The position numbers were made by a program, and so were the translations under genes. The notes under the pieces were generated by a model, which worked only from the letters and a program-made list of their open reading frames with translations, ran no database searches and was not told where the DNA came from. Positions 36,747 through 47,723 of a stretch of 64,000 nt of DNA are shown one piece after another; positions within the stretch are counted from its first letter, which is position 1; each line of letters begins with the position of its first letter. Source of the stretch: Megamerina dolium (lineage: Eukaryota; Arthropoda; Insecta; Diptera; Megamerinidae); the NCBI GenBank assembly GCA_963854835.1, contig OY978526.1:64271765-64335764 (forward strand). Direction: 5' to 3'.

Positions 36747-38588
36747 TCATGCTCTGCTTAGATGCATTAAATTTATTTCTTCTTCGTGTGCCTCGTTTAA
36801 ACCTGCTATTAAGCATATATCGGCGAATTCGGTAGTTAATTCTGCCACTTTATTTTCACTGTCAAGTTTACTTTTCTCGTCCCTTCTGGCTTCACATCCT
36901 TGCAAACTGCCATCGCGCACTTTTGTCATAGCTTCCCACATCATTCCTTGGGTTTTCGTTTTCTTACAGACTGCACCACTTGATATATCGGCCGCTGCCA
37001 TACGCATCTCTGCATTAAAACGATTCTCACACGTCCTCTTTGGCGCTGCTCCTCGCGATGTATCATCTCTCTCACGCACGTTTGTGCAATCGGCCTCCAC
37101 CACATACATCTCGCAACATTTTTTAGACGCAACTTCGAATACGTTTCTTTCGCATATCTTTGGATTATCGGCCTCCGCCATACGCACGACTGCTTCACGT
37201 GCACTCGCACCAACATAGCTACTCCGTTCGCTATCGTTTATTTCGTTGTCTTTTGTTGCCTTCAGCCTAAACTCTGCGCCTTCATCGCTAACAATCAGGT
37301 CAACTTGTTTAAGGACGTCGTTGCCGATTATAAGCTTGAAGTTTAAATCACTTTCCTTTGCCACGTGAAACGTAATATCTAACGATATGCCGTCTATTAC
37401 CATCGGTATGGTAAAGCTACCAATTGTTGTCAGTTCGCTTTTACCAATTCCCAATAACCGCCGTTTGTCTTTACTTAGCTCAAAATCAAGCTTCAGTTCA
37501 AGCAATGCATCATATCGCATAATGCACAGATCTGACCCTGTATCTATCAATGCTGAAATTGTTTTCGGCAACATGTTTTCTCTTTCAAAAATCAAGTCTT
37601 TGAAAATGAGGCTGCTTCTCCTAAGTAGTGGCGCTATTACATTTTCGTCAGTCATCGTGTTAACGTTGTCCTTTTCTTTTTTGATAGGCTTGCTAAATGC
37701 TTTGCATTCGGACGCGCGGTGGCCTTCCTTAGCACATTTAAAACATTTTATGCGGCTGCGTGGGCAGTTTTTCGCAATATGTGACGGTTCGCCGCAGCTA
37801 TAGCATCCTTTTGGCATAGCGTTAAAATTCTGCTGCACTTGGTTTTGCGAAAACGAATGAGCCTGCTTACTTGTCGATTGCGGTTTAGTATACTTTATCC
37901 TTTCATAGACCTTAATTTGCTCTTTTAAATCTGCTACGCTCTTTGCTTGATACAAATTGCTCTTGTTATACCTTGCGTCTGGTATGCCGTCGATAAAATA
38001 TTCTATGAGGCTGATGTCATCTAGGTTTATAGACCTACCGATTTCCATCAGACTATATAAATATTCGCGAAGATCTTCTTCTGGGCGTTTACGTCGGTTT
38101 CTTAATAGACGGTGGATTTCAACGGACGACATGACAACACCAAATTCTCTGCGTAAAGCTTGTTTAAGTGTTGACCAGCTATTGATGCCGCTTTCGCTAC
38201 GCACAAACATTTTAGCTGCGCCTTTTAACAGTTGTTTCGCATATATGAACTTCTGAAGGTCGTTCCACTGTACTGCCATTGCACTTTCTTCGAAGTCCTG
38301 CAGCCACTGCTCAAAGGTAGGTTGACTTGATCCGCTAAACGGTGTAAGCGAATCTTCGATGTCGCGAAGAGTAAAATTTGAACGCTCTGTGGGTGACCAT
38401 TGTACGCTTCGCCGGCTTGCTGCATCGTCGAATTCGTCGCCATCGCCTTCGTCGCTGACATTCAGTCCGAAATGTTCGAAAAGTCTGTCTTGCAAAGTAG
38501 CTTTCCGTCCGCTAGTCGCTAACCCCAATTCTTCTAACTGCTCTTTTAATCCGTCCACTGTCAAACCTAAAATCTGTTCGCGGTCCAT
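36747..38588 (-). CDS. gag: Gag-protease of the Gypsy-like element
   Basis: 613 residues from an ATG at 38588. Residues 8-41 look like a SAP helix-extension-helix (LTVDGLKEQLEELGL..G.KATLQDRLFEHF). An acidic patch follows (46-56). Residues about 85-235 match the Retrotrans_gag capsid fold (FEQWLQDFE, LLKGAAKMFV, EEDLREYLYSLMEIGR). Two CCHC zinc knuckles lie at 262-275 and 282-295 (CX2CX4HX4C). The aspartic protease has its active site at 349-351 (ALIDTGSDLCIM) and a later IIGNDVL. Residues 440-560 hold three imperfect repeats around RMAEAD / VVEAD / RMAAAD. The frame ends at a TGA, but codons after it run on into RT. Confidence 0.9.
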   Translation of the reverse strand: MDREQILGLTVDGLKEQLEELGLATSGRKATLQDRLFEHFGLNVSDEGDGDEFDDAASRRSVQWSPTERSNFTLRDIEDSLTPFSGSSQPTFEQWLQDFEESAMAVQWNDLQKFIYAKQLLKGAAKMFVRSESGINSWSTLKQALRREFGVVMSSVEIHRLLRNRRKRPEEDLREYLYSLMEIGRSINLDDISLIEYFIDGIPDARYNKSNLYQAKSVADLKEQIKVYERIKYTKPQSTSKQAHSFSQNQVQQNFNAMPKGCYSCGEPSHIAKNCPRSRIKCFKCAKEGHRASECKAFSKPIKKEKDNVNTMTDENVIAPLLRRSSLIFKDLIFERENMLPKTISALIDTGSDLCIMRYDALLELKLDFELSKDKRRLLGIGKSELTTIGSFTIPMVIDGISLDITFHVAKESDLNFKLIIGNDVLKQVDLIVSDEGAEFRLKATKDNEINDSERSSYVGASAREAVVRMAEADNPKICERNVFEVASKKCCEMYVVEADCTNVRERDDTSRGAAPKRTCENRFNAEMRMAAADISSGAVCKKTKTQGMMWEAMTKVRDGSLQGCEARRDEKSKLDSENKVAELTTEFADICLIAGLNEAHEEEINLMHLSRA

Positions 38589-39691
38589 GGTCTTACAAAA
38601 TTGTTTTAAATATTACAAAATTAATAATAAATCAATATAATATTGTATAATATATATTATATTCTCGACAGGTATATATCGAAATTTATAATTTACGCAA
38701 CATAGGGGAAATTTATCAAAGTTGCTATCATAAATTTTCACGCAAAAGCATCAGCATAACGTTTACTGACGTTCATGGAATTTTCAATTTGCTAAAATCG
38801 TATTCTTTACTCTTTGTTTTGATTCTCTCTTTCTTTTGTTAATTTCCTATGGCTCTCGGTCTTTCGCTTTTTAGTTATTTTTCGTTTATTCTTATTTTCC
38901 TTATAAATAAAATTTAGGCAAAAGGATTGAATAGAAATTTTAGACAGAGCGCAAAACTATTAAACGAATACGAAAATTATAAAAATGCTTTTAGACTGTG
39001 CGCAAAATCATTAACAGTGTAAATAAACGAAATATCACTTAGCTCGCTGCTTTCACAAGAAATTCATCCCTCGCTGCTGTCAATATTTGCCAATTCTCAC
39101 TTGCTCGTTCTGTTCCGTTTTGCTGTGACTCTTCTCACTCTCCGGTATTGTCCGCTGCGACGTCGTTTTCTGGCACGTTCTGTCTACTACAATGGTGTTC
39201 GCTACGGCGTTGTTCTGTGCTGCTCGTACGCTGTGTATGCTGCGATGCTGTCCGCTACCGCGTCGTTCTCTGCTGCTCGTCGTTTCTGCGCATGCAGGTA
39301 GACGATGTACTCTGTATGCGTTAGCAATTGCTGTTGCTCAATTTGATCTTCTCGCGCATGCACAGAGTTTATACAAGTTTTATATAACGGTTTTTATAAA
39401 AACGGATTTAACGTTTCTTGAAAACTGCACAAATTGTGTCTTTTATTTGACCTTTTCTGGTCTTCTACAGCGCACTAAAAATTTTTCGATATGCACTGAA
39501 TTTTTGTCTTTATGTGCACTAACTTTTTTTGTGTCTCGATATTCACTGAATTTTGTCTCTTCTTGCTTGGTACGCACCGAACTTTTTGTTCTTATATGCA
39601 CTGAATTCTTTTTAATAAAAGTGAAATTGTTTTTTCCTTGAAGTCTAAATTGGTCTTGGGACTCGACAACCCCACTTCTGACACCAAAATT
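38589..39691 (-). other. 5' leader of the Gypsy-like element
   Basis: 1.1 kb between gag and the 5' LTR, without a good gene. It contains three imperfect copies of 'tgtccgctgcgacgtcgttct..tgctgctcgt' at about 39147-39290, and five or six copies of 'atgcactgaatttttgtctt' at about 39470-39612 with a 24-28 bp period. Such leader repeats could serve expression or packaging, which is inference. Confidence 0.7.
39670..39686 (-). promoter_or_regulatory. Primer binding site, probably tRNA-Leu
   Basis: The plus strand here reads CCCCACTTCTGACACCA, which looks like the 3' acceptor end of a tRNA including CCA. The element's minus strand is therefore its complement. It starts five bases inside the 5' LTR. 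The TGGTGTCAG start resembles leucine-tRNA primer sites known in the Mdg3 group. Confidence 0.7.
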
Positions 39692-39980
39692 TGTAGGATG
39701 GACCTTTTAAACAAAACACGAAACGAGATAATTGTCTTTACTTCACCTTTTATTAGAATTCAGTAATTTACTTAAAACTAAGAACTATTTGTTAGAGTAT
39801 ATTAAGTGTTAGCGAATACAATCGCGTACATGCGTAGCTGTTTGAAGACTGTCCGTTTTATCGTTTGTCTTTTTCCTCTTTGTCTTTCGTATGTCAGGGT
39901 TGCAAGTGAAAGTATGTAAGTAAGGGTTGCTTAATGGCACTGTTTAGTAATTACGTCCACTGCGGGTTGCTCGTCCCACA
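39692..39980 (-). repeat. 5' LTR of the Gypsy-like element
   Basis: 289 bp, same as 33862-34150 except T at 39839 instead of A. It contains the U3-R-U5 region. No convincing TATA box was chosen. Confidence 0.95.
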
Positions 39981-42144
39981 TATATTAAGGAAGTCTCCAG
40001 GTCTTTAAAGCAAGTCATAATAGATGGTTGGAGATGGCGCATCAAGAACGAAAAATCAGCCAAAGCAGCGCGGTCGCTTGGTGGAGTGCCTAAACTTCGA
40101 AACTTCGTAAGAAATCCAGAAACTTCTAAATCAGGCACCTAAAACCCGGTTGAAAACTGACTGGTACAACTGTAGTCACTTGTAGAAAGTATATAAGAAG
40201 GCAATGATGACCTCTAAACTGGACTCTTATAGAAATTTTTGTAATGAGATAGCTGCTCAGAAAAGAACGTCTAAGCTGTGATTCTTCAAAAGAACCCAAC
40301 TGCCAGACTGGACTCTCTTCTATAACCTGATGGTACCTATACGTGCTTAAAGTCAGAGGTCAATGATATACTTCAATCAACACATTTCCCTGGTTGTAGA
40401 ATTGCTTCACCACAGGCTGTCATCCTAACCACTGATATGTTGCGTTCGGCAACCACCAGGCTTGATTGATTTGTAGCCCGAAGGATAGTTACTGATAAAA
40501 CGGTAAGGTTTACCTTTTCATCATTCAGTGACTTGAAGTCCCCAGGTCCCAATGGCGTATATCCAATCAAGCTAAAGAAAGCCAAATATATTCTCGTGGA
40601 GGTTCTGAAAAAGGATATTTCCTGCATGTCTCGTCCATGAATACGTCCCACACCTTTGGCGCTCTGTCTAGGTAGTATTTATTCCTAAGAGACTACTCCT
40701 TGGACTATAAGTCTGACTTCGTTACTACTTAAAAGTCTGGAGTGCATGGTTGAAAAGTATATTAGAGTGGAGGTACTTAGGCGGGATCCCATAAGTGTTC
40801 GGCAACATGCCAATTAGAGTGGAAGATCCTGTGAATCAGCTCTTCACGACTGTGTTACCATAGTGGAAAAAGGGTTGGAAGCAGATATTTGCACTCCGGG
40901 GCTATTCGTTGATACTGAGAGCGCTTTCGACAATGCTACCTTCAATTGCATGTGTTGTTCAGCCCGAAGGCATGGTGTCAACAGGGGGAGAACACAATGA
41001 TAATGTCACGGTTGAGGTTGAGAGAGAGAATGCGCCCAAGGTGGTGTATTTTCTCCTCTTCTTTGGTGCTATGTTGTGAACTCTCTTTTAATTGAGTTGC
41101 ATAACTTTGGTGTAAAAGTGCAAGCTTATGCTGTTGACGTATGTGCTAACCTCAGAAAAGTCACTAAGAATGATATGCATCAAAATGCAGATAGTTCTTG
41201 ATAAGATTCAGCATTGGTGCCATCTGCTAGGTCTCTCCGTGAATCCAGGTAAATGCACACTTGTGCTCTTTACCAAGAAACATAAATTGTATGGCTTACT
41301 TCTTCCAACATTAAAAGGGGTGAACTTGCAGCTGTCTACTGAAGTTAAATATTTAGGAGTCATCCTAGATAATAAACTTTCTTGGAGGATTCAGCAGAAT
41401 CAGAAGATTAAGCAGAAAACCTCTAAAGCAATAAAAGTTTCTTGGCAGTGCAGGAGGGCTTTTGGCAAAACTTGGTGTTTGAAACCAGCAATGGTGCATG
41501 GGATATACACCTGCCTAATTAGACTTACTGTGGCGTATGCGCGTGTGGTCTGGTGGCGCAGAACTGTGGTTAAATCCAATTATTTGGCGTGAGATCTGGG
41601 TGGATCCAGCGATAGATCAAAGACTGTCATGATCGACAAGACTCGATGGTCCACCTTGGAGACATGCAGGGCTGCCAAAGGCTTTGTGAATTAATCCGAA
41701 AGTAGACGGAAGAACTTTCTCCTACAATTAGGAATGAAGGACCTCAGGATGCTGATTGGGGTTATTACAGGACACAAGGACACAACACCGGTGGACATCA
41801 TATGGTCACTGTAGGTGTCATCACCGATGCGACATGTCAGTCTTGTTTAGAGGATGTGGACACAATAGAGCACTCCCTCTGTCACTGTCTAGCCTTTGCA
41901 CGAACACGATTGAGATTGTAGGGAGAAGATGCATTGAGCATGAACGCAGTTCAGTCTCTATCCGATCTTCTTAGATTCATTAAGGGTAGTAGGAAGTTTG
42001 AGGTAGAGTAATGTTCTCTACTCTATCGTTTTTTTTTTCTTCTCTTTCTCGCTCCTGTCCTTCTAGTTTCTTTTCCATACAATGATTATTTTACTGAGTG
42101 CCATGGTTCTAATCCTACGCAACTACAATTCAATTTAAAAAAAA
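39981..42144 (+). mobile_element. LOA/R1-type LINE copy A, right part
   Basis: It continues copy A after the TATA duplication. The post-endonuclease region (YIKEVSRSLK-like; compare 46545-47080) is followed by decayed RT (SDLKSPGPNGVYPIKLKKA at about 40520) and SILEWRYLGG. The 41128-41592 stretch has LDKIQHWCHLLGLSVNPGKCTLVLFT, TEVKYLGVILDNKLSW, RRAFGKTWCLKP and the YTCLIRLTVAYARVVWW thumb. It then jumps straight to CRAAKGF..FLLQLGMKDLRMLIGVITGH and CQSCLEDVDTIEHSLCHC (about 41832-41885), so RNase H has been deleted. It ends with A-rich sequence at 42137-42144. Confidence 0.8.
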
Positions 42145-45100
42145 GCATAAATAAAAATTCTACAGCAGATTAAAATTATAAGGTGTTTCAAAGAACTAAA
42201 GCTACAAAAGTTTTATCTTCACAAACCACTAATGCTTTCAATGTTTTTTTTTCGGTAACACATGTAACCGCTACTCTTAAGGATTGAAGACAATGAAGCT
42301 GATTGACACACAGCTATTTCCTTTTACTGAAATTTTCGCTGAATTCAGAAAAAACCATAGTCACCACGATAATGTCAAACTATATCACATCAAACAATTG
42401 ATTGTTCGAAGAAGAAGAACATTGAAGTGTAGTCGCATTGCCCACATTCGACAAATTTATTACCTAATCTAAATCTTCTTCCTGTTCCATTTTGCCAAAA
42501 ATTAAATTCGTAGTTTTTAACAGTAATTTAATGTCAGCGTTAAAGCATTTAAAAGGGATATTTCTTAGATGACTCAGTCATCAAAATGGAATAAAAACTT
42601 AATGTTTTAAAGTGTGGTTTTATATAAAATATATGTTTGTTTATTGTATATCTTTAAACATTTAAGGATATGCTATTGTCCATTAAAATTGTGTCAAAAG
42701 TTAATAGTATTTTAAAGTCGACCCTATTTATGTCACTTATTATATAGGTATGGCTGAAAGAAGATAGAAAGATAGAGTGAACGATCCAAAATTTGGCACA
42801 TTATATTAAATTAAGCATGATCATATATGTTCGAACATCTACCACCCTCATGCAAAGATATATACTCGAAGTTTGTTTTCATACTTTGCGCTAGCAAATA
42901 GAAAGATATCAATCAGTTTTTGTTATTATTGTTGATGTTATTGCTCCTATTGACCTCATCACTATTGATTGCTGTTATTGACATATTTTTTCTCCTAGAT
43001 ATTGTTGTTATTGGCATATACCTTTTTATTATTTATACATGCAATTTAATTTTTTTATTGCTATTTTTATTCATATACTATTTACAACGTACACACTCAT
43101 TTTCATATAGCAATACATTCAACGTCAGTGCCATTCCATTTTGAAGAGCATGCATGAATGAGTGCAGTTTGTGTGCGTGTGTGTTTGACGTATGTATGTG
43201 CTATTGTTATACAACAATTGAGACATTGTTGCTCTTCTACCTGCAAACCAATCATAACAAAAGTGGTTAAGAACAATTCAAAACATTTGTCAATAGTATT
43301 TTTTTTTTATAGATTTGTAATTTCAACATATTTCTATTTTTTTATATTTACTACTTATTTAAATAGTATTGTGAGATTGGAAAAAATTGGAAAAAAAACC
43401 GCCCAACAATGACAATAATTTTAATTAATTAATTAATTAAATTGATTAAATTAATATTCTTCAACAAGTCGCCAATTGTCAATTGTTTTCAGCCGCTGTC
43501 ATTTTTTTTTTATTTAGTTTTTTTTTTTTTTATTGTGGTATAGTATGTATATAACTATAAATATCATAAGGGAAAATCAATCAGTCCAAAACATGATATT
43601 AGTGAATTATACTAGTCCCGAATCTGCCTCTCTAAAGTATATTTTTGACTTAAACAGGGTTGGAGTCCATTTTCAGAACATGTTACAACTGCCATGAAAA
43701 AAAGTTAAAAAAGTTAAAGTTATCTAGTCTTAGGAACTCAGGCACTATTCAAAATCGACAAAATTAGGTAACTGTCACGCCCATATGACGCTATCAATAA
43801 TACTAAACTAGGGATGAACTGGCCACCAAGCAAGAAATTTGCTAAAACTATTCCCACTATTAAATATAGCTCCCATATAAACATTGAGTACCTCAGTATT
43901 TAATGCAGCTCCCAATAGGTGTAAGACAACAATATAATGAAAATGTTTGGTCGAATCAGACCGATTGTAAGGGAATATTTTGTGATTATTTTAATTAAAT
44001 ATTGAGTATTTATTATTATAATGAAACAATTAAATTTATATGACCACAGCCATTAAAATCTGAAAACAACTTAATATGTATAGTTACTATATACATATGA
44101 TATACAGAAAGAGATATAGAGAGAAAAACAAAATAAAATACCTGTTACAAAAACACCTCAGTCGACTCTCAACTCAATATGTAGTCGTAGTTGACACATT
44201 TTTAAAGTGAATTAATTTAATTTAAAATTTTTCCATTCATTTATATTTTTTATTTACATCGACATTTTCACCAATAACACAATTAATAACTATTTAAAAT
44301 ATTAGTTTTTTATATACAAAATTTAATTGACATTTTTTAATGATTTTAAATAACATTGAAATCAACAACAATAAAAACAAAGTATTTCGTTGTTATTAGA
44401 AACTAATAATAACATCGACAAGCATAAACTTTTTCTCAAAACTTTTAGAAAAATTTGCATATAACGCCATCAACACAACCACCCATATACAATATGTACA
44501 CTAGGCACACACCACACCAATGATCATGTTGCAAATTGAATCCAACATTCACATTCACTTTCAGAGGCATTTCATATAAGTAAAAGTTTTTCGCATATAT
44601 TTAAAAGCACATATGAGTGTGTGACAATTTTGATCCGTTATTGTTATTCGTATCTAGTAGTATTTCCATCAACAGAAACATCAGCACAAAACCAAGTTAT
44701 GATGTGATGACTAAGTGCAACAACAACAATATAAACACCCACCACCAAATTTTTATGAAACTCCAACAGCAACAGGGATGCAATAACATAAAAGCTTAAA
44801 ACTCCAGAAATTATTAAATCCGTTGCTGCAATTTATGACAAACTTCATCAACGCAAATACGATTTCGAAATTAACTTTATGGATGAATTTAAATTTTTTG
44901 GATGCTTAGCGAATTATGTGACAACCAATAAATACCATTTACCATCGTGGTATTTGGTAACAGTGGATTGCGAGATAAGTTACCGGGTTCAATGAAAAGA
45001 GCGCTGTTTTTGATCATGATGGCAGAACCAAGAAGCATCCATATTCATGATTCGAAATAATAATTCACTGTTTATCCTTCTAATAAAGTTCCTAATGCTG

Positions 45101-45146
45101 TTATCGAATACGGCATCCCTTTTTATGACGAGAACTAAATTTGATG
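42145..45146. other. AT-rich non-coding DNA
   Basis: No supported gene. A diverged unit of the 20.3-23.4-kb repeat family lies at 42740-42910, and (TTAA)n sequence lies at about 43420-43440. The part at 43560-44000 contains 'gtcacgcccatatgacg' and 'tagctcccatataaac', like the 9.8-10.5-kb array on the other strand. CAA-rich sequence lies near 44720-44790. Confidence 0.45.
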
Positions 45147-45381
45147 GGTGCCGTAGCTCAGTGATTAGTGTGTTGGCCTTCTGATCTATAGGTCGTGGGT
45201 TCAATCTCCGGCTAAAACATAAATTTAATATAGAAAAGATATTCCTTTCGAAAGGTGCCCAGCTGGCGGCAAGCAATTGGCAATTATTCCGGCCATTTAC
45301 CAGGGGAACAGCTTCTAAAAGAACTCTGTGACGAACCTATTTAGTTAGGCTCCGCCTAAACTAAATAGGTCACTTCTAATA
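45147..45381 (+). mobile_element. tRNA-derived SINE, 3'-truncated
   Basis: The head has A box TAGCTCAGTGATTAG and B box GGTTCAATCTCC, followed by the first part of the body (caagcaattggcaatta, agaactctgtgacgaa, aaataggtcacttctaat). The 3' portion with the T-rich tail is missing. Confidence 0.85.
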
Positions 45382-45596
45382 CCAGGAGGAAGGCCTGTCT
45401 GGCATGCCATAGGGGACTCCTCGGAGCCCCTAGTTTTGAAAGGATGAGGGTGGAACATGGTGCCAATCTGGTGCAATGCTCCAATACTCATTCACTTGAG
45501 TGACTGAAAAGGTTAGTGACTGGATTTCTAGCCTTTGAGGGTCGTCAGTTTGTCGTAGCGCTGCGGCTTTCAAAGGCTGATTGAAAGCCGCATCCA

Positions 45597-47085
45597 ATGT
45601 TTTCCTGCATCCAAACCCATTACGCGGGCCCTGATACTTCATACTGGAGAATGTATCAGAACACCAAGATGAGAGCGGACCCTAGATATAGGAACGCTTC
45701 CCGCCTGGTGAATGCTGTGGACCCGGAGTTATTGAAAGTTATGCGGTCTCTGTCTTCATCCTTGGACGCTTACTCGTTACGGCTCTTGATGCTGAGGAAA
45801 TAGGGCAAAAATAAGTAATTGTTGTTTATGATCAATTCATCATTCAGCATTACTTTCTCGCAAATTAACTTGCAGCGCAACAAATCGGCTACTGCCCTAT
45901 TATGTAGAAAGCATGTTCAACTGCAGACAAATACTCACGTAATTGTAATACAACAACCATGGGTGCATACAAAGGCTCCACCCGTGCATCATAATGTCGC
46001 ATGTGGTTGACTGTACGGTATGCAGTTAAAATCAAATACCACAATGTAAGAAGTGTAGTTGAGGTTGTAGTGATTTCGAAGTACTTATCAATAATACCTT
46101 AGCGCCACCTCCACCCAAAGAATTTATGGACATGGTGCTTTTTGCGGAATCCAAGAATTTGAGACTAATAATGGGATGTGATGTAAATTCACGGAACACT
46201 ATTTGGGGTAACAGTAACTGCAACTACAGGCGAACCAAATTGCTGGACTACTTATTGTCTCAAGGACTTGTCATACATAATGTTGGCAACATCCCGATTT
46301 TTGTGACTAGCAGAAGACAGGAAATCTTTAATCTGACTCTCTGAAATAGCTTGATAGCAGACAAGATCAGTGGTTGGCGAGTCCTAGATAATAACTTCAC
46401 CGTTATATAGTGGTCCGACAAGTGCGGTTAATATTGACATAACTCTTGTAGATCGGAACCCTCGTTGGTCGATTGGACTTGATATTGTAGACTTCTCGAA
46501 GAAAAGATTAGCGTCGGTCCTAAGCTCCGGACCATGCAATTTATTGAGGAAGTCTCTAGTTCTTTAGGGCGAATCTTAATCGATTGTCATGTGATAGCGT
46601 GTCCAGAATGAAGAAGCAGACAATGCAACGCGGTCCCTTGATGGAACCCCGACCTTTCGAAATTTCGTAACAAATCCAGGAAATTCCAAATCTGGCACCT
46701 AAAACCCGGTTGGAAACTGACTGGTATAATTATCATCAGTTTCAAAAAGAATATAAGAAGAGAATGAGGACCTCTAAACTGGACTCTTATAGAAATGTTG
46801 TAGTGAGATAGCTGCTCAGAAAAGAACGTCTAGGCTGTGCAGAGTTTTTCAAAAGGACCGAACTGCCTGACTGGACTCTCTTCTAAAACCTGATGGTACC
46901 TATACGTGCTCAAAGTCAGAGGCCAATGATATACATCAATCAACACATTTCCCGGGATGTAGAATGGCCTTACCACAGGCTGTCACCCTGGCCACTGACA
47001 TATTACGTTTGGAAACAACCAGGATTGATGGGTTTATAGTCTGTAGGATAGTTACTGATGAAATTAAAAGGTTTGCCTTTTCATC
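45597..47085 (+). mobile_element. LOA/R1-type LINE copy B
   Basis: Second copy of the family at 32871-42144. The ORF1 C-terminus is 45597-45800 (RADPRYRNASRLVNAVDPELLKVM..LLMLRK, stop). ORF2 starts at about 45819: ITFSQINLQRNKSATALLC, VIVIQQPWV, LIMGCDVNSRNTIWG, TKLLDYLLSQGLVIHN, all endonuclease. The expected QEPW Glu is Gln here, and frames break often. It ends at about 47085, where the sequence leaves homology with copy A at the RT start. Confidence 0.8.
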
Positions 47086-47088
47086 ATA

Positions 47089-47175
47089 TATATTTTCACT
47101 TGTTTCATCCTAGGCCCATCGCTGGTCTCGTAAATAAGTTCGCGTTCTCTCGGGTAATTGCGCACTATTTTCATA
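47089..47175. repeat. 85-bp direct repeat, copy 1
   Basis: 'tattttcacttgtttcatc...ttgcgcactattttcat' recurs at 47639-47723 with a few substitutions. The two copies bracket a minus-strand LINE fragment and are 549 bp apart. Confidence 0.85.
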
Positions 47176-47199
47176 CATTAGTTGTGAACACAACCCTAT

Positions 47200-47490
47200 T
47201 TTGGCTGTTTTTAGGACTCGTCAAGGACGAACATTTTTTTGACCCTAAAATCCCTTCAATGTATGTTTTTAAACTAGGGGAGACAATTCAAAAGTTCATT
47301 CTCTCGTATGGGGGCTATGTGCCACCAATGTTTGCCATCAGTTTGCTCAATGCCGATGTAGCCTGTGCTGATTTAGTAGCTGTGTGTAGAATTTGTACCC
47401 AGTACTTGAGTTTGGAATCGAGTCTCAATCCCAAAATATTGCACAACTTTCTTTGTACATATTGTTTCTTCAAAAATTTCCACTCCTAAC
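47200..47490 (-). pseudogene. R1-type RT thumb fragment
   Basis: On the minus strand a frame reads ILGLRLDSKLKYWVQILHT followed by ATKSAQATSALSKLMANIGG, which is the post-catalytic thumb of R1/LOA-type reverse transcriptases. It then hits stops. Together with the endonuclease fragment at 48290-48800 it may be the remains of one minus-strand element. Confidence 0.65.
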
Positions 47491-47638
47491 GATATATGTC
47501 GTTTCATTTGTTGCATATCTCTGTTATTTTCGTAACGAGCTGTAGGCGGTGGACATGTAGCCAGGCTCTCATTCAGGCATGACCTGGTTCAGCTTTCGTT
47601 TGGCTTGAACAGTGCTTCAAGCGCCGATCATGGCGGCT

Positions 47639-47723
47639 ATATTTTCACTTGTTTCATCCTAGGCCCATCGCTGGTCTCGTAAATAAGTTCGGGTTCTCTC
47701 AAGTAATTGCGCACTATTTTCAT
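47639..47723. repeat. 85-bp direct repeat, copy 2
   Basis: Same as 47089-47175 with a few changes ('cgggttctctcaag' against 'cgcgttctctcggg'). Confidence 0.85.

Larger units (their letters stand above)
33862..39980 (-). mobile_element. Ty3/Gypsy-like LTR retrotransposon, young copy
   Basis: A 6119-bp element on the minus strand with 289-bp LTRs (33862-34150 and 39692-39980) that differ at only one position I could find (34009 against 39839). TATA is duplicated on both sides (33858-33861 and 39981-39984) inside LINE copy A. The order on the minus strand is LTR, tRNA primer site, 1.1-kb leader, gag-protease, RT, RNase H, integrase, LTR. There is no envelope gene. Protease-RT-RNase H-integrase order defines Ty3/Gypsy. 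A leucine-tRNA-like primer site and 4-bp duplication would fit the Mdg3 lineage, tentatively. Three breaks in the coding region are visible. Confidence 0.95.

Noticed and set aside
34114..38588. Infectious retrovirus with envelope
   Set aside because: No open frame for an envelope exists between integrase and the 3' LTR, and pol runs into the LTR.
39101..39641. Plus-strand frames in the Gypsy leader
   Set aside because: Antisense to the element, Leu/Cys/Phe-rich and arising from the leader repeats; no envelope-like or other motif.
47058..47489. 143-codon plus-strand frame
   Set aside because: Antisense to the recognisable R1-type RT thumb on the minus strand and crossing an 85-bp direct repeat.
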